Source: Sambucus nigra (taxonomy: Eukaryota; Streptophyta; Magnoliopsida; Dipsacales; Adoxaceae). From it: a stretch of DNA of 64,000 bases. Under the pieces are notes generated by a model. It made no database searches, was not told the origin of the DNA, and worked only from the letters and a program-made list of their open reading frames with translations. The DNA lies in assembly GCA_949130495.1 (NCBI GenBank), contig OX422218.1, forward strand, positions 43,284,651-43,348,650, in the 5' to 3' direction. A program made the translations under genes and the position numbers. This document shows, piece after piece, positions 9,375 to 22,626 of this stretch (its first letter is position 1; each line of letters opens with the position of its first letter).

Positions 9375-12300
9375 CACTCTCATTAGCTTCCTCGTCCGCC
9401 TCTGAATCATCTTCATAAGTCTCTGCCTCAGAAGCATCCTCATTAATATCAACACAAATATCATCACCGCCATCAATGTCAACTATATTGTCAAGAGTCG
9501 TTCCCTCCACACCAGCCCTAACCCATGTAATAACCCCATCATGGTTGATTAGAGTGTCACCCAATTGTTGGATATTGTATGGCTCAACTTCTGCGTCTAT
9601 TGTGTCATCTCCATAAGTATCTTTACCATACATGTCATAAAAATCTCTCGGTGTCATCTTCACGACAGCATGCCAATCTTCTTCAATCGGGTCTCGCACA
9701 TACCAAATTTGTTTGGCCTGAGATGCTAATATAAACGGTTCATCTGACAGTCGATTATGCTGGTATAGTAAATGTTTGAAGTTCACTAATGTGAACTCAA
9801 AATCATCCTTGGTTGTCCCTGAATGCGTATCAACCCAATCACACTTGAATAGCACAAACCTGAAATCATTTTAATAGCGCAATTCAAATATATCTGTTAA
9901 TACTCCATAATATGTTACATCCCCGGAAATAGGTCTCTTGTCCTTTGCACTTGCAAAACTTTCGGTGGTGGCATCAAGCGTAACTCCACTATTCTGAGTA
10001 TTCAATCTTCTTTCACGATGCTTTGTGCGAAACCTAAACCCATTTACAATATATCCCGTATATCTTCTAGCCCATTGGGAGGGGCCTGAAGCCAAAATTG
10101 TAACTTCCTTTGATACCTTTCCCTCACTTAGATTCCGTACCTAATTTTTTCATATGATTGAGTAATAAAAATTAGATGTGTAAAAATTAAATGTGTCATT
10201 AGCATATTAAAATGTGGTTACATATAAATACAAATATGACTTACATGATCCCCAAACCACTTGTGAAACGTTTCGTTGTGAATGCGATTAATTTCGTAGT
10301 GTCCCACACGAGGTCTTTCCTGTTTTAGAATTGTTATATGTTCCCTGTAAAACATGTATGTATAAATTGTATAACGTAGAGGGATATTTAATTACATAAA
10401 GTTTAAAATCCATTCAAATGTTATCTTACTCGCGAAAAGGCTTCACTGCGGCGGAGTCGAATAACACGTAACGATGTGCTTGTGAAAACGAAGTGTCATC
10501 AAGCATAAATGCTACTCCTTTACCTAATGTACGACCTATTGAACTTGAGTTTTCATCGTCTTCATCATTTCGTAAAGGTCGATTTAACTTACTCTCAACA
10601 TCACCCAGGTACCTCGCACAAAATGTGGTACATTCCTCTGCTAGGTATCCTTCAGCAATTGAACCTTCTTGACGACTTCGGTTACGAACATATTCTTTTA
10701 GTGTGAATAAAAACCTGTTCGTCATTGTAAAAAAATTATAGTATTTATATGCATTAATTTAGATGACACATACATAATGCATACACGAAATATACCTCTC
10801 GATGGGATACATCCATCGAAATTGTACTGGTCCAGCAATCATTGCCTCCTCAGCTAAATGGATTGTCAAATGCTCCATAACATCGAAAAAATTTGAGGGG
10901 AATATTTTCTCTAGATGACAGAGTAAGAGCAACACGGTCTTGCAAATATTCATAATCTTTGAAGGTCATTGTCTTTGAACAGAGCTGCCGATAAAAATTA
11001 TATAATTCGATCAAAAACTTTGATACATTCGTAGGCAATGATTTTCGTACTGCTAACGGGAGTAGTTGTTGCATTATGATATGATTATCGTGGCTCTTAA
11101 GTCCTGAAATATTCCGTCCTTTAATTTTTACACGCCGTGAAATATTAGATGCATAACCATCTGGGACTTTGATAGTCTTTAAAACCTTACAAAATATGTC
11201 TTTATCACTTTTACTCATTGTGAAGCATGCGGGTGGTAAATATACTTTGCTATCTGGCAAGCTCTTAGGGTGCAATACTTTTCGAATACCCATGTTCTCA
11301 AGGTCTCGACGAGCCTTTATATTATCTTTTGACTTTCCATCAACATTTAACAATGTCCAAAGTATGTTATCGCACACATTTTTCTCTACATGCATAACAT
11401 CAAGATTGTGACGAATCAAGTGATCCTTCCAGTATGGCAACTGAAAGAATATGCTTTTTTTCTTCCAATTTAGAGAACTATCACAATTCCCTTCACTGAC
11501 GATACTCGTTTTTCTCTTCTTCGTTGTCGATGAGTGACCCTTCTCATTATTTCTTTCCATTGCCTCTAATTGCTCCAAGATATCACCCCCGGATACTTGA
11601 GTGGGCTTGACTTCTCTTTCAACTTTCCCATCAAAAGCTACGGTATCATTTCAAAATTTATGGTTGTGATCCAACCACCGACGATGACCCATATAGAAAA
11701 ATTTCTTCCCATTCTTTAACCACTCTGAACGAGTGTTCTTGTTGCAACAAGGACAAGCCAATCTCCCTTTTGTACTCCAACCTGACAAGTTTGCATACGC
11801 AGGAAAGTCATTAATTGTCCACATTAACGCTGCACGCATAGAAAACATTTTTTCAGAAGATGCATCGTAAGTAAGTATTCCATCATTCCACAATTCCTTC
11901 AATTCGTCAATGAGAGGCTGCAAGTAAACATCAATATTATTTCATGGGCCGCGTGGACCATCAATCAACGTAGACAGTATAAGATAAGGTTGTTTCATAC
12001 ACATCCACGGAGGCAAGTTGTATATCATCAAAACAACGGTCCATGTGCTATGAGATATTCTCATTGTTCTAAAAGGATTGAAGCCATCGACTGCTAGTTC
12101 GAGCCTAACATTGCGCGAGTCACTAGAAAAAATTGGATTTTGTTGATCGAAGGTTTTCCATGCTTTAGAATCAGCCGGGTGTCTTAATATGCCGTCGTCA
12201 TCGCGTTCCTCCGCATTCCATCTCATGAGGGAAGATGTTTTCAATGACATAAAAAATCTCTGAAGCCTTGGTTTCAGTGGAAAGTACCTAACAACCTTTG

Positions 12301-13081
12301 CAGGAATTTTTCGACCCCTAGCTTCTTCATCATCAGACTCACCCGAAAATTGCTTCCATCTTGATGTATGACATACTATGCAATCCTCACGATCTTTGTT
12401 CTCTTTCCCATACAGCATACAATCATTTGGACATGCATGAATTTTTTGATAATCAAACCCCAAATCATTAACCATCTTTCTTACTTGAGAGTATGAATCT
12501 GGAAGTTTCTCACCCTCCGGAAGTGCCTCTTTTAAGAATTGAAGCAATGCTGTAAACGACGTGTGGCTCCACTTATAAAGTGTTTTCATATGAAATAGCC
12601 GAACAATAAATGAAAGTGATGAGAAAGATTTGCAACCAGGGTACAACTCGCGTTCCCCGTCTTTCAACAAGTTGAAAAATGCTGATGCATTTTCATCCAT
12701 CCCATCCTGGTCTTCGTACGGGTCGTTACATCGCATACCCTCTTCACTTCGATTTTCGAATATATCATGTAGTAGTCCACTCATATCATCTATTGTATTC
12801 GAGTCATGAACTTCATCCTCTCCACTAATTCCCATTGTGTATGGAGCACCTTTTACGTGATAAATCCACCTAGTGTAATTCTTAACAAACCCATGTACGA
12901 TCATATGCTCATAAACAACTTCTCTTTTATGGCTAATGGTATTTCGAAATTTCTTACACAGGCACTTGATCCCTTGCTCGGGGTATTTATTGGCAAATGC
13001 AAAGTCAAGAAACTCATTAACTCCTTTAATATAAGGCAGAGAAACTCTTGACAACTCCATCCAACTTTTATCGCTATCCAT
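9375..13081 (-). pseudogene. CACTA TNP2-like transposase, interrupted by element A
   Basis: The start at 13081 gives MDSDKSWMELSR, typical of the transposase-associated domain (residues about 1-78). TNP2/Transposase_21 follows, with ACPNDCMLY and CIVC zinc-binding pairs, LAVDGFNPF, DVYLQPLIDELKELW, NDFPAYANLSGW and NLDVMHVEKNVCDNIL. The DUF4218-like part (PIERY at its end) and the DUF4216-like part (NGFRFRTK, VLFKCDW) close the visible gene. Likely exons are 13081-10796, 10714-10430, 10344-10245 and 10140-9375, with GT-AG introns of 81, 85 and 104 bp. Lesions are TGA at 11942-11944 and 11651-11653, a small frameshift near 10920, and TAA at 9871-9873. The C-terminus is cut off at the A insertion. 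It would bind the termini and excise the element. Confidence 0.93.
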
Positions 13082-15636
13082 TTGAAAAGATTGTTGATTA
13101 CCTCACACTATCCCTAAATTGTTGTTAGATTCATTAGAAAAAATTCATAAAAAATACAATAATAAAAAAAATGTTAAACCATAAATCATTAATATGCTCC
13201 TTCAAAACTATGTAAATTTACAAATAGTAAGACTCTAATTTTAACACCATTTGGATGTGGCCTTATATGAAAACTACTAATATTTAGTGATATAAAATGA
13301 AGAAACTTAACTATCAATATATTTTAACCTTAATTAGTTAACAACAATTAATAACTCACTCATAACATAATCAATTACTAAACGATATTAATGTTGAAAT
13401 GAATCATGACACATTAAGAAGAAGACTATGCCTAATGCCTAAACATTTTAGCTTAAACGAAAACAATGTATAACGAATGAATACCCCAACACAACAACTC
13501 ACATCAAGACTTAATTTTCTAAAATCTAAAAAGATTAAACACAAAATAATCCATAAGGCCCTCTCTTAAAAAAAACTTTAGTAAAAAATAATCATTAAGA
13601 AAAACAAATCTCCTTGTCAATAATTAGATAGCATAATTAAATCATAGAATCTATATGAAAATGCTACTAAATCAAAATGTCCAGAATAGAAAATAATATT
13701 AAAACTTGTTTGTTATCTTAAAATTCAGCACGTGTTGCATGAATAAATAAAGGGGCTTACTAAATTCAACTACAATATAAAAAACTAATTTTGTAAAGAT
13801 ACCATCACAACAACATTAATTACAAAACGGAACATATACAAACTAAGTTGAATGACTGAAAACATTGTAAAAAGGTTGTTACATTTGTTCGCGGAATAAG
13901 TATACTGTCGCACTCTGGCGATTAGCTCTAGCTTGCAGTTTAGACATTATCATATATAAAAGTAAGATGAATTAATAAATCTAAAATAGTTTAAAATAAA
14001 TGAATAAAGACATGTAGACCCATCTAATTTTCATTTAGAGTTGGTAAGTTTTGTAATATCAAACTAAAAGGCTAATGTGATACATATATACCTGCACACA
14101 TGAATAAAATCATACATATACATGAGAAATAATATGTATATATCAAACTAAAATGAAAATGTGACACATATATACCATCACATGAATGCACACATACATA
14201 AATATGAAAAACAATATGTCTAAAACCCCCTATAGTAAAACAACACGTCGATTTAGATGGTTAAAATAATACTAATCAATTAAAACAGTGGTATTAGAGT
14301 TGCACAAAGATGATATCATAGGGAGTGATTTAAGTTTACGTTGAACTGGACTTTTTTAATCAATTGAAATAAATGAAAGAGTGAAAAAAAATTGGTAGTT
14401 ACCAAAAATAGATAAGAAAATCCAACTGAATACTTCATCTAATTATATAAATAGAACCAAAAACACAGCAACAACTAACAAATTAAACATTTCTAACACT
14501 TTTCTCTCGCACATCAATTATAATTAAAAAAAATTCAGTACTTTTTTCTCTCACAAAAATACAAATTATAACAAAACAAAGATTACACAACAATAATTAC
14601 CATAATAACACCCCCTACCAATTTTGTACTAATTTTTCCTTTCGAGTTTCTTGCACCCCCGCTATATCTAATTTTTCCTTATTTAAAGTGTCTATCATAA
14701 CCATTATCTATATGCATAAATTTTGTATAACACAAATGTTACGAAAAAACAAAGATTACACTATTTCATATACATGATTATATAATATCAAATCTGGAAA
14801 AAAAAGAGTTAAATATTAAAGATGTCAAAATATTATTGATTCGTGACTAATGAGACTGGTATGGATTTAAAAACTCACAGGTACATATCACGAACAAAAG
14901 AAAATATTACCTTGCTTCTGGGATTTCTTCTTTCTAATATATCTTTCTTGTGAAAACTCTTTGCCTCTATTTCCAGTAACAAATAGAACCCAATCAAAAG
15001 CCAATATATGCAAGAAAGTGATTCTCTGAGCCAAAAAAATACATAGAAATAAGAAAAATACACTGAAATACACGGAAATAAAAAGAATACACCGGAATAA
15101 ACAAAATAAAACGTAACTTACCTCAAAGTTTCAAAGAACAAAACCGTTCTTCTAACAGGGAAACAACAAAAATTGTGCAAAGCTTCAAAGATCAAAATCG
15201 TTCAAAGCTTCAAAGAAAAATACACCGAAATAATGAAAGTGATTATCTGAGCCTCCGAAAATTGAAATATGGGTGAGATGAGAGCACCGTCATCCTTCTT
15301 ATAACAAGGGACCAGCAAAAATCGTTCCAAGATGGGTGAGATTGAGGCAAAGTGATTGGTTGAGATTGAGGTAGATACTTGATAAGGTTTGTTGAGGATT
15401 AGGTTTAGGAGATTGAGCAAGATACGAGAGAGAGGAGAACGTGCCATGAGTGCCATCCAAGTTACGCGACTTTACCCGCCAAAAACTAGGGAAAAGGTGA
15501 TATTCTTTTAAAAGAAAATAAGACCCGCCGTATTTATTTAAGTGAAGGTAATTTTTTTCCCAATTTTAGTGGCATTAGTTATGAAATGCCTAAAAAATAT
15601 TACATTTGTTTGAGCATTAATTAAAAACTAATAAGA
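13082..15636 (-). other. CACTA 5' leader, no gene seen
   Basis: AT-rich non-coding sequence upstream of the transposase start. The promoter and 5' UTR should lie here, but I cannot place a start site. Short open frames near 14875-15073 and 15202-15456 have no recognisable features. Confidence 0.5.
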
Positions 15637-15992
15637 TTTTAAAAAACGCGGGGCGTGATCGAGGGGTGGAGGCCAAGTCTTAAGCATTATACGCCTAGGC
15701 GAACCTTAGGCGTAAAAAGGCGTGAAAAAGCGTTTAGGCATTTTTTAATATATTTTAATATTTTTTTACTATGACAACGCTATTAAAAATACTAAAATGG
15801 TACATACCTTCAAAATATGTCGAAATATTTGTAAATTAAAATACTATTTTTTTAAAATACAAAACAAAAAATTACATTTTTTCACGCCTTACCCTAAAAA
15901 ATGTTGACTATCGTTGACCACGCCTTGATCCACACCTAGGGACAAAACTTGGCGTATCTAAAAAGCCTCGCGCCTAGGCGCGTTTTTTAGAA
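15637..15992. repeat. Inserted repeat with GCCTAGGCG motifs and inverted ends
   Basis: The left end TTTTAAAAAACGCG and the right end CGCGTTTTTTAG are inverted repeats of each other. Just inside them are GCCTAGGCG-type palindromes (near 15690 and 15971) and matching GGCGT/ACGCC motifs around an AT-rich centre with no coding capacity. This fits a small non-autonomous DNA element within the CACTA leader. The target duplication is unclear. Confidence 0.5.
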
Positions 15993-16010
15993 CACTAAAA
16001 TAGATTATGT

Positions 16011-16241
16011 ATTTTAGGACTTAAAATAATCTTGATTATGTATATAGGACAACAAATATTTCGTTTCCATTTTTAGTCCATATTTTTAAATTAAAGAGAC
16101 ATGTGGAAAGTTGTGATTGGTTGGCGTTTTATGAAAATGGGTCAGCGCCAACACCTTTATTAAAAAATAGGGACTAAAACTATAAATAAAATATTTGTTG
16201 TCCCATTTTCAAAATACATATTACAATAGGTCCTAAATTTA
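16011..16241. repeat. Fold-back MITE
   Basis: The two halves are inverted copies: GGACAACAAATATTT (from 16047) matches the reverse complement of AAATATTTGTTGTCCC (to 16204). The symmetry runs outward to TTTAGGAC/GTCCTAAA and inward to GGCGTT...CAGCGCC at the centre. It is about 230 bp, non-coding, and would fold into one long hairpin. Confidence 0.7.
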
Positions 16242-16254
16242 CAAATCCCCATTA

Positions 16255-16398
16255 AAAAATGCTCTACTTATACGGCACATCAATATAAATGCCGTGAATT
16301 TTCAATACTTATAAATAAATGCTAGTAAAAATAAAATTCGCAGCATTTTTGAATAATACCGAGAAAAAAGTGCCGAAATTTTTTTTTTTCTTGTAGTG
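16255..16398 (-). repeat. CACTA terminus and subterminal motifs
   Basis: The last bases are the terminal inverted repeat (CACTACAAG plus poly-A on the minus strand). Just inside, short GC-containing motifs in both orientations (CGGCAC, TGCCGTG, GCAGCA, TGCCGAAA) recur in AT-rich sequence. This resembles the subterminal repeats bound by CACTA transposition proteins; the exact unit is not clear by eye. Confidence 0.65.
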
Positions 16399-17657
16399 CA
16401 TTGGGGGGATATTTGACTTGTATCATAGGACATAGGACTGTGAGGACTTATTTGTGAGTTGATAAGTCAACTGACTATGGGAGCGTAGGTATGAGCGTGA
16501 CCCATAGGTATGTGAGCTATGTTCGCCTCCACTATGTGTGTTTTGTGTATATGGTTCGTGGGAGACTTTCGAACCGATAATCCTTATTTGAGTACGAGAT
16601 GTACAGGGACATGATAGCAGAGTATGCAATGCACTACAAGTTTAGACTTGGGGTGCTTTATTAGTATATGTATATTATAGTGGTGAATATATATATGTAT
16701 ACCTGTGTTATTCCTAATGTAATATAACTGTAGGTTATTAGGATAGTACAATCTGAAGTAGCATAAGTTGTGAATACTTAACTTAGGGTGATAACACTTA
16801 ACCGAATTAATAAATGATGATATTAGTAATGTGGAAAGCTGGGAATCACGGGTTGCTACCACGAGGTATAACTAGTAGTATAGGTCTTTATCTAGTTAGA
16901 AGTGTTACATATGGCTAGGTTAGAATAGATTATGTTAGGCGTGCACAATAGACGAGAGGTGAGGATCTCTTGTGAGAGTTCGAACTAAGATGAATTTGAT
17001 ACTTGCTTTATTGCAAATTTTAAATACTTGTTAAAACAAATATTTTTTTTTCATATCGGGATCTGACCCGTTTCTTTCACCCCTTTTCTTTCTTGCTATA
17101 TATATGTATATTATCAGGTGCTCAGCCATAGGGACACCCGACTTAGAGACTTAGATTGATTAGCGTGCTATAGCTGTTGTGGAAGCTGTAAGTATTTGCA
17201 TTAGACGCCCCTATCATTTCATTCAGTTTTATCTAGACTTTTCATTTAGGGCATGTGTCTCCTATTCCTTAGAAATTTTTATCAGAGATTGTATTCAGTT
17301 TACTTTCCAGTCATTTCAGTTGGATTTATTTTACTATGGTTCTTGGTTTAGAGTTTTGAACTGGAAATGTTTTATCCAGTCTTATTTACTTCACTACGTA
17401 ATTCAAATTCAATATTTTTTTATTCAGTTGTGTGGTGGATGGATTATATTTAAATTCTTGGACCTTTTAAATAAATGATTTTTGGTTACAATTTAAAAAG
17501 GAAAAATAATATTTTGACACTAACTTAATTAATTATTAGGTGGTTAATAAAGGTGTTATGTTTTCGATAGTGATACTAAGAATGAACCAATCGAACATTC
17601 TATTTTAAATTTTATAAAGGATTTATCACCCGCTATTTAATTGGACGGGGTGTCACA
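16399..17657 (+). mobile_element. Element B: 3' part of its 5' LTR
   Basis: Sequence right of the CACTA end aligns with the R/U5-like half of the other LTRs here: the GGGAGCGTAGGTATG block, the GTGCACA...CGAGAGGTGAG hairpin region, CGGGATCTGACCCG (17057-17070), the TTATCAG acceptor at 17117 before GTGCTCAGCC, and the terminal GGGGTGTCACA. The left part must be on the far side of the CACTA element, outside the window. No primer binding site follows, so the start of the internal region is deleted. Confidence 0.85.
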
Positions 17658-18765
17658 CAGTGAAGATAATTAGAAACTAGGTAGATGGGTTAGCCTGGAG
17701 GATCAAGACACACTTGGAAGGTAACACCACAATGAATAATTATAATTATGCCATAAATGCCCCACTTTTGGATTTCCCAGATCATCTCTTCCCTGTGAAG
17801 GTCAGAAATATGGGAGTGAGCCTATCCATCAGGTCGAGGGATGTGGGAATGATGCTAGTGGAGCACCGCTACAGCAGATAAGAAAATAGCAAGGTAGTAT
17901 TCCCGGCAGGGGGATTCTTCTAAGATATTTATATCTAAAGGTTATTGATCCGAGGGAGGTTTCAGGCAGTGTAGGAAAGGTATTTAGCAACAGCAGTAAC
18001 ACGTCCCTCATGGACATAACTAATGGAATAATAAGGGAGTCCAATAGGGGTGAGGCCATGGGGGCCAACAACAAGAACAACCTCGATTGGGTTAGCAGGG
18101 CCAAAGGGAAGGGACTTCTCGGGGTGTTACTTTGTGTGCGAGCAGATGGGTCATATGAAGAGTGAGTGTCCACAAAGAGTATGGGACCACCACATCATCA
18201 AGGTGGCCGAACAGGGTCAATAGGTGCAATTACCCCCGGTATCACTAGCACCACTGCAGCAGGGGGTTTAAAGTACAAATGTGTTTATAATGTTCGAGAT
18301 GGAGTCATACAATAGGCCCATGGGGACCAATCGTAGTAGAGGGTGCATTTCCTATTCATGGGCTTGATGGTTATATTTTTTATAGGGGTATAACACTCAT
18401 TTATATCCACCATATTTTCACAAGCAACCAGTCTAATAAAGATATTCAGTAGCCTTAGTATGTGCGAGGAGTCACCTTTGGGCAGTGGGTCTCTTATACA
18501 CTCGGTTTGTACGGTTAGATATGTAAGGTTACTATGTTATTTTGGGTGTGGATTGGCTAGTTGAACACTGGGACATGGTGGATTATTTTGGGAGGACCAT
18601 TTTGTACTCTATTCCATTCAAGGAGATGTTTCTAGTGGCGACGTCTCATCCTTAGGGAGGGTCGAGCACACATCTTTGTTACATTGAGTAGGATACCTCA
18701 CAGGAGGAGGTTGTCTCTTTAGACTCGATTACATTGGTGAGGGAGTTTGAGGACCTCTTCTGGGA
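17658..18765 (+). pseudogene. Element B gag and protease remnants
   Basis: This is heavily decayed. Recognisable pieces are a zinc knuckle near 18124-18170 (CYFVCEQMGHMKSEC, with one extra residue between the first cysteines) and protease-like text around 18355-18640, with the FPIHGL start and a VDWL-like motif. Stops and frame changes are frequent and the gag N-terminus is missing. The repeated order knuckle, protease, RT matches element A. Confidence 0.65.
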
Positions 18766-18769
18766 GATA

Positions 18770-20196
18770 CTCGGGCTGCCACATAGTCTAGAAGTTGAGT
18801 TAATTATTGACCTTGTATCTGGTATGAGGCCTATCACCCTATCTCCTTATCGAATTGCCCCATAAGAGATACAAGAGTTGAGGGAGTAAACTCAACAACT
18901 TCTAGGGAAGGATTTCATTAGACGGGATACATCACTATGGGGTTCATTGTTGTTATTCATTATAAAGAGGGATGGATCACTTCGGTTATGTATCGATTAA
19001 AAGGAGTTGAACAAGGTCATAATCTATGATAAGTACCCTCTGTCTTGGATCAATAATCTATTCGACCAACTAAGGGGACCAACTTTGTTATCCACTATAT
19101 ATTTAAAGTCGGGATATCATCAGCTGCACGTCAAAGGGGAGGACATTCCAAAGACTTCTCTTCTGACACGGTATGGGTCATATGAGTGTTAGGGTGATTC
19201 CATTTGGTCTCCCTAGTGCACTAGCTATGTTAATGGATCTGATGAATCAATTTTTAGAGATTTTCTTAACTAGTTCGTGATTGTGTTCATCGATAATATT
19301 TTGGCTTACTCTCGTTTTGAGGATGAGCATGCCGAGTATCTACGAATGGTTTTACAAACACTATAGGATCACCAATTCTATGTGAAATTAGAGAAATGTG
19401 GGGTTTGGCTTCGTCAGTCATAGTTTCTGGGCCACATTATGTCTGACAGTGCTATTATTGTCGATTCGAGTAAGGTATCTGTAGTGAGGAAATGGGGACA
19501 ACCCAAGCCACCGATGTTAACAATGTTATGTGGTTGGTAGGATAAAATCGACGATTCATTAAGGGTTTCACAAAGGTTATGGGTCCGTTAACAACCCTGG
19601 CTCGCAAGGGAATGTCGTTTGTTTGGGTAACCATTGTCAATTATCTTTAAATGAGATAAAGGAAAAATTGTCCTAAAAACTGATAATTGCATTGCCTTAG
19701 TGAATAGTGTAGTATCTTGTTTATATAACTCATCATTGAAGGGACTTGGGGGTGTACTACAGTAGGATGAGTGGGTTATAGCTTATGCATCTCGCAATCT
19801 TAAGACCCACGAGAGGAATTACCCCAATCATGACTTGGAGTTAGTAGTGGTTGTGCCTTCCTTGTGGATTTGGAGGAACTCTCTTTTAGGGGACATTACC
19901 GTGTTCACAAACCATAAATCACTTTAGTATATAATCAAGAAAAAGGATCTGAACATGAGATAGAGGAAATGGTTAGAGTTTGTTAAGGATTACCATTTTG
20001 ATATTTAGTATCATCTTGGGAATTCTAACTTGGTAACAGACGCATTGAGTTGGAGTCCTATTATGGAGATAGTGGAGGTTTGGAAGGCAAAGTGGAGAGA
20101 GCTTTGACATGATGAAAAGGTTGATAGAGCCTATTTCTCCATATTGGTTGTCACAACAGAGATTATCATGTGGGTGGTGATAGCATAGGCATGGGA
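18770..20196 (+). pseudogene. Element B reverse transcriptase and RNase H, decayed
   Basis: Landmarks in order: [44 protein letters not shown] (with ST-I in place of the catalytic SKID), FIDNILAYS in place of [38 protein letters not shown] and TDALSW. Both catalytic aspartates of RT are altered and many stops are present. This is the oldest-looking pol in the window. It continues after the solo LTR at 23105. Confidence 0.88.
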
Positions 20197-20833
20197 TCAA
20201 TTGTAACACCCCGTATTTTGGTTGATTTAATATTTAATTAATTCAGGAAATTTTAAATTACTTGTGTGTCGTAATTTTAATTGAATTAAATATGGAAATA
20301 TTTATTTAAATATTAATCGGGGAGTGAATGGTTAATATTTAGGGAAATTTAATTACTAAGTGAATAGTAATAATTTATTCACGTCATTTCGGGAATTAGT
20401 GACGAGGTACGTACTTATCTCATCCGGGAGTCGGTATAGAGTAAGTTGGGTGTGATAAGGATTTTTTTTTATAAATTAATTCGAATGTCAATTTTAAGTG
20501 TACGGTTGAGTTCGGATGGGTCGATATGGTTGAAAAAGTGTACCCGGGGATAGTAAACGGGTCACGGGATATTTTTTAAGCATAGTCGGGCCCACACGGG
20601 GGAATTTGGGTCCCTTGGGCTTGGACCATCAGGTAAAAAATGGGATTTAGCCTAATTAACCAATTAAATGAAAAAGGGGAATGATTGATTGGAGTTTAGA
20701 AAATACTTAGTGGGAGAGGAAACCCTAAGATGCAGTTAAAGGCAATTTGGGGGACAAAGGAAAGAGCAAAAGGGGGATTTCATCTTCAACCTTGAGATTC
20801 ACAACTTCATATCAGACCACACGAAATCATAAG

Positions 20834-22626
20834 GCAAGCGATTAACTTGATATAGCATCTAATTCGCATTATGATTCATATTTTTGTGATGTGGGAAATC
20901 AAAATTCGTTTTGGGATTTAGGGGGTACAAAAATGGGGTTTTTGTAAATTAATCTCCTGATTTTGAATTTTGTAGAAATTTATGTATAATATGAGATTTG
21001 TATATATCTGGTAAGATATGTAGACCCAGACGAGTTGGAAACAAATTTGAGATAAAAATTTGATATTGAGATGGATTAACGAATAATACGGGTTTTTCCC
21101 CAATTTAGATAAACAGTAGAGAACGTAAATTAAACGGGGTTTGGGGACTTTATGGGGGTTCCTTATGAGGTTCTTGATGGAGTTTATTAATGAGAAGACT
21201 TGGGTTAGAATGTCGAAGAAGTTGGGGATTCGAGTTTTTCGTCGATGGCTGAAATAGAGACCTGGGAAGACGAAAACCTGTTCAATCGATCGATCGATGG
21301 TTGGGGATCGATCGATCGATGGTCGGGGAATTTTGGCAGTTCGGCCAGTTTATATATATACGGGGAATTTAATTATAAAAAATCTTCTTCCCAAACCTTC
21401 TTTAATGAGAAATAAATATAGGAGATACCATCTAATCAATTATGAGAGAAAAATAATTAGGATTGGAGAGAATTTATGTGTTACACACTATGGTTAGATA
21501 TTGGGAAGAATATTTTGAAATAATTAAATACAGATCGAGTGAGTGAGTCCAGGTATAATGGTTGAGCGATACCAAGGCGTTGAATAAATTTACAGTGAAA
21601 GCAAAATAATTTGGAGTCGGGGATTTAGACTCGGGTATAGTTTTATTTCGGGCCATGAGAGCGATTCCGAATATATTGGTCGGGGCGACACCAAAAGTAA
21701 TTTAATTAATTATTATGCAATTAATTAATAATCAGAGTTGGGTCACAAACTCATGATAATTTGTATAGGCTTGTGTTACGGACTTAGTACACGGTATAGT
21801 CGGGGTGTTTTATTTTTATATATATATACGGTGTGCGATAGTATATATATATGGTGTGTGCATTAATATCAGTGGGTAGATATTATTATTATATATACTC
21901 TAGTGTTATAGGGGGGAGGTTGCGCGTAGTGGATGAATCCCCTAGCTTGAGGAGTAAGGCGATTTTATTCCCAGGTCATAGCGTGCATTATATGGGTGAG
22001 GGGCATCTCACTTTCAAGAAAGGAATATGACCGCCTCCAATATTTATGTATTAACCAAGTTAGTGAGCGATTCTTACTTGGGTTAACTAGGTTATGTGAA
22101 TCTACTTAGTGGGATAGCACTTTAAAGAATATACATCCGGTGAGTTACTACTCGGGAGAATGTTCATTATTAATTAATATCTCAGCATATTTGTGCATGT
22201 TGTAATATGACTATACGTATATAATTAGGTAAATAATTATATACGGATTAATTGATACAGATCGTGAATTGTATTATATGTATAATGGTTGTGAAAGTTA
22301 TATGAATTTGAAAAGGGGAATGATTAATTAAGTTAGTGTTAGTAATAACTCAGAAATCATAATTCGGGCATACTCGGCTAGAGTAAGGTGGTTGCAAGGG
22401 GCTTTATTAGTTATCTAGTCATGGGATAAATAAGTAGGTAAATTAATTAAGGCGTTAGTAGTGCACATTAGAGGAGGCCTGAGGATGTCCTCAAGGGAGT
22501 GCGACACTAACTAAAATATGAAGAGCACGAATACATATTTATTACTAAAAGTTAATCATTTGCTAAATGTTTTTCAAATCTTTTGGGTACTAACCCTTGC
22601 GATAAAAACTTTTAAAAACCTTTTAG
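20834..22626 (+). other. Candidate LTR intron, B'
   Basis: Donor AAG then GCAAGCG at 20831-20840. The branch site is TACTAAC at 22588-22594, displayed in the loop of GGG-TACTAA-CCC (22585-22596). The acceptor CTTTTAG ends at 22626, before ATGTCCAGCCACAGG. A second hairpin TGAGGA-TG-TCCTCA lies at 22480-22493. Confidence 0.35.
21285..21322. repeat. ATCGAT palindrome cluster in B'
   Basis: Two runs of overlapping ATCGAT/CGATCG units (21285-21299 and 21307-21322) separated by a short GGTTGGGG spacer. It lies at the same place in the LTR as the palindrome clusters of A and C. Confidence 0.8.

Larger units (their letters stand above)
9375..16398 (-). mobile_element. CACTA (En/Spm-type) DNA transposon, 5' part
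   Basis: The terminus at 16398, read on the minus strand, is CACTACAAG followed by a run of A, the classic CACTA end. The element carries a TNP2-type transposase in the same orientation, with a long leader between. Its 3' end is not in the window because element A is inserted in the last visible exon. The 3-bp target duplication expected at 16399-16401 is CAT. It contains at least two small inserted repeats (15637-15992 and 16011-16241). Confidence 0.93.
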
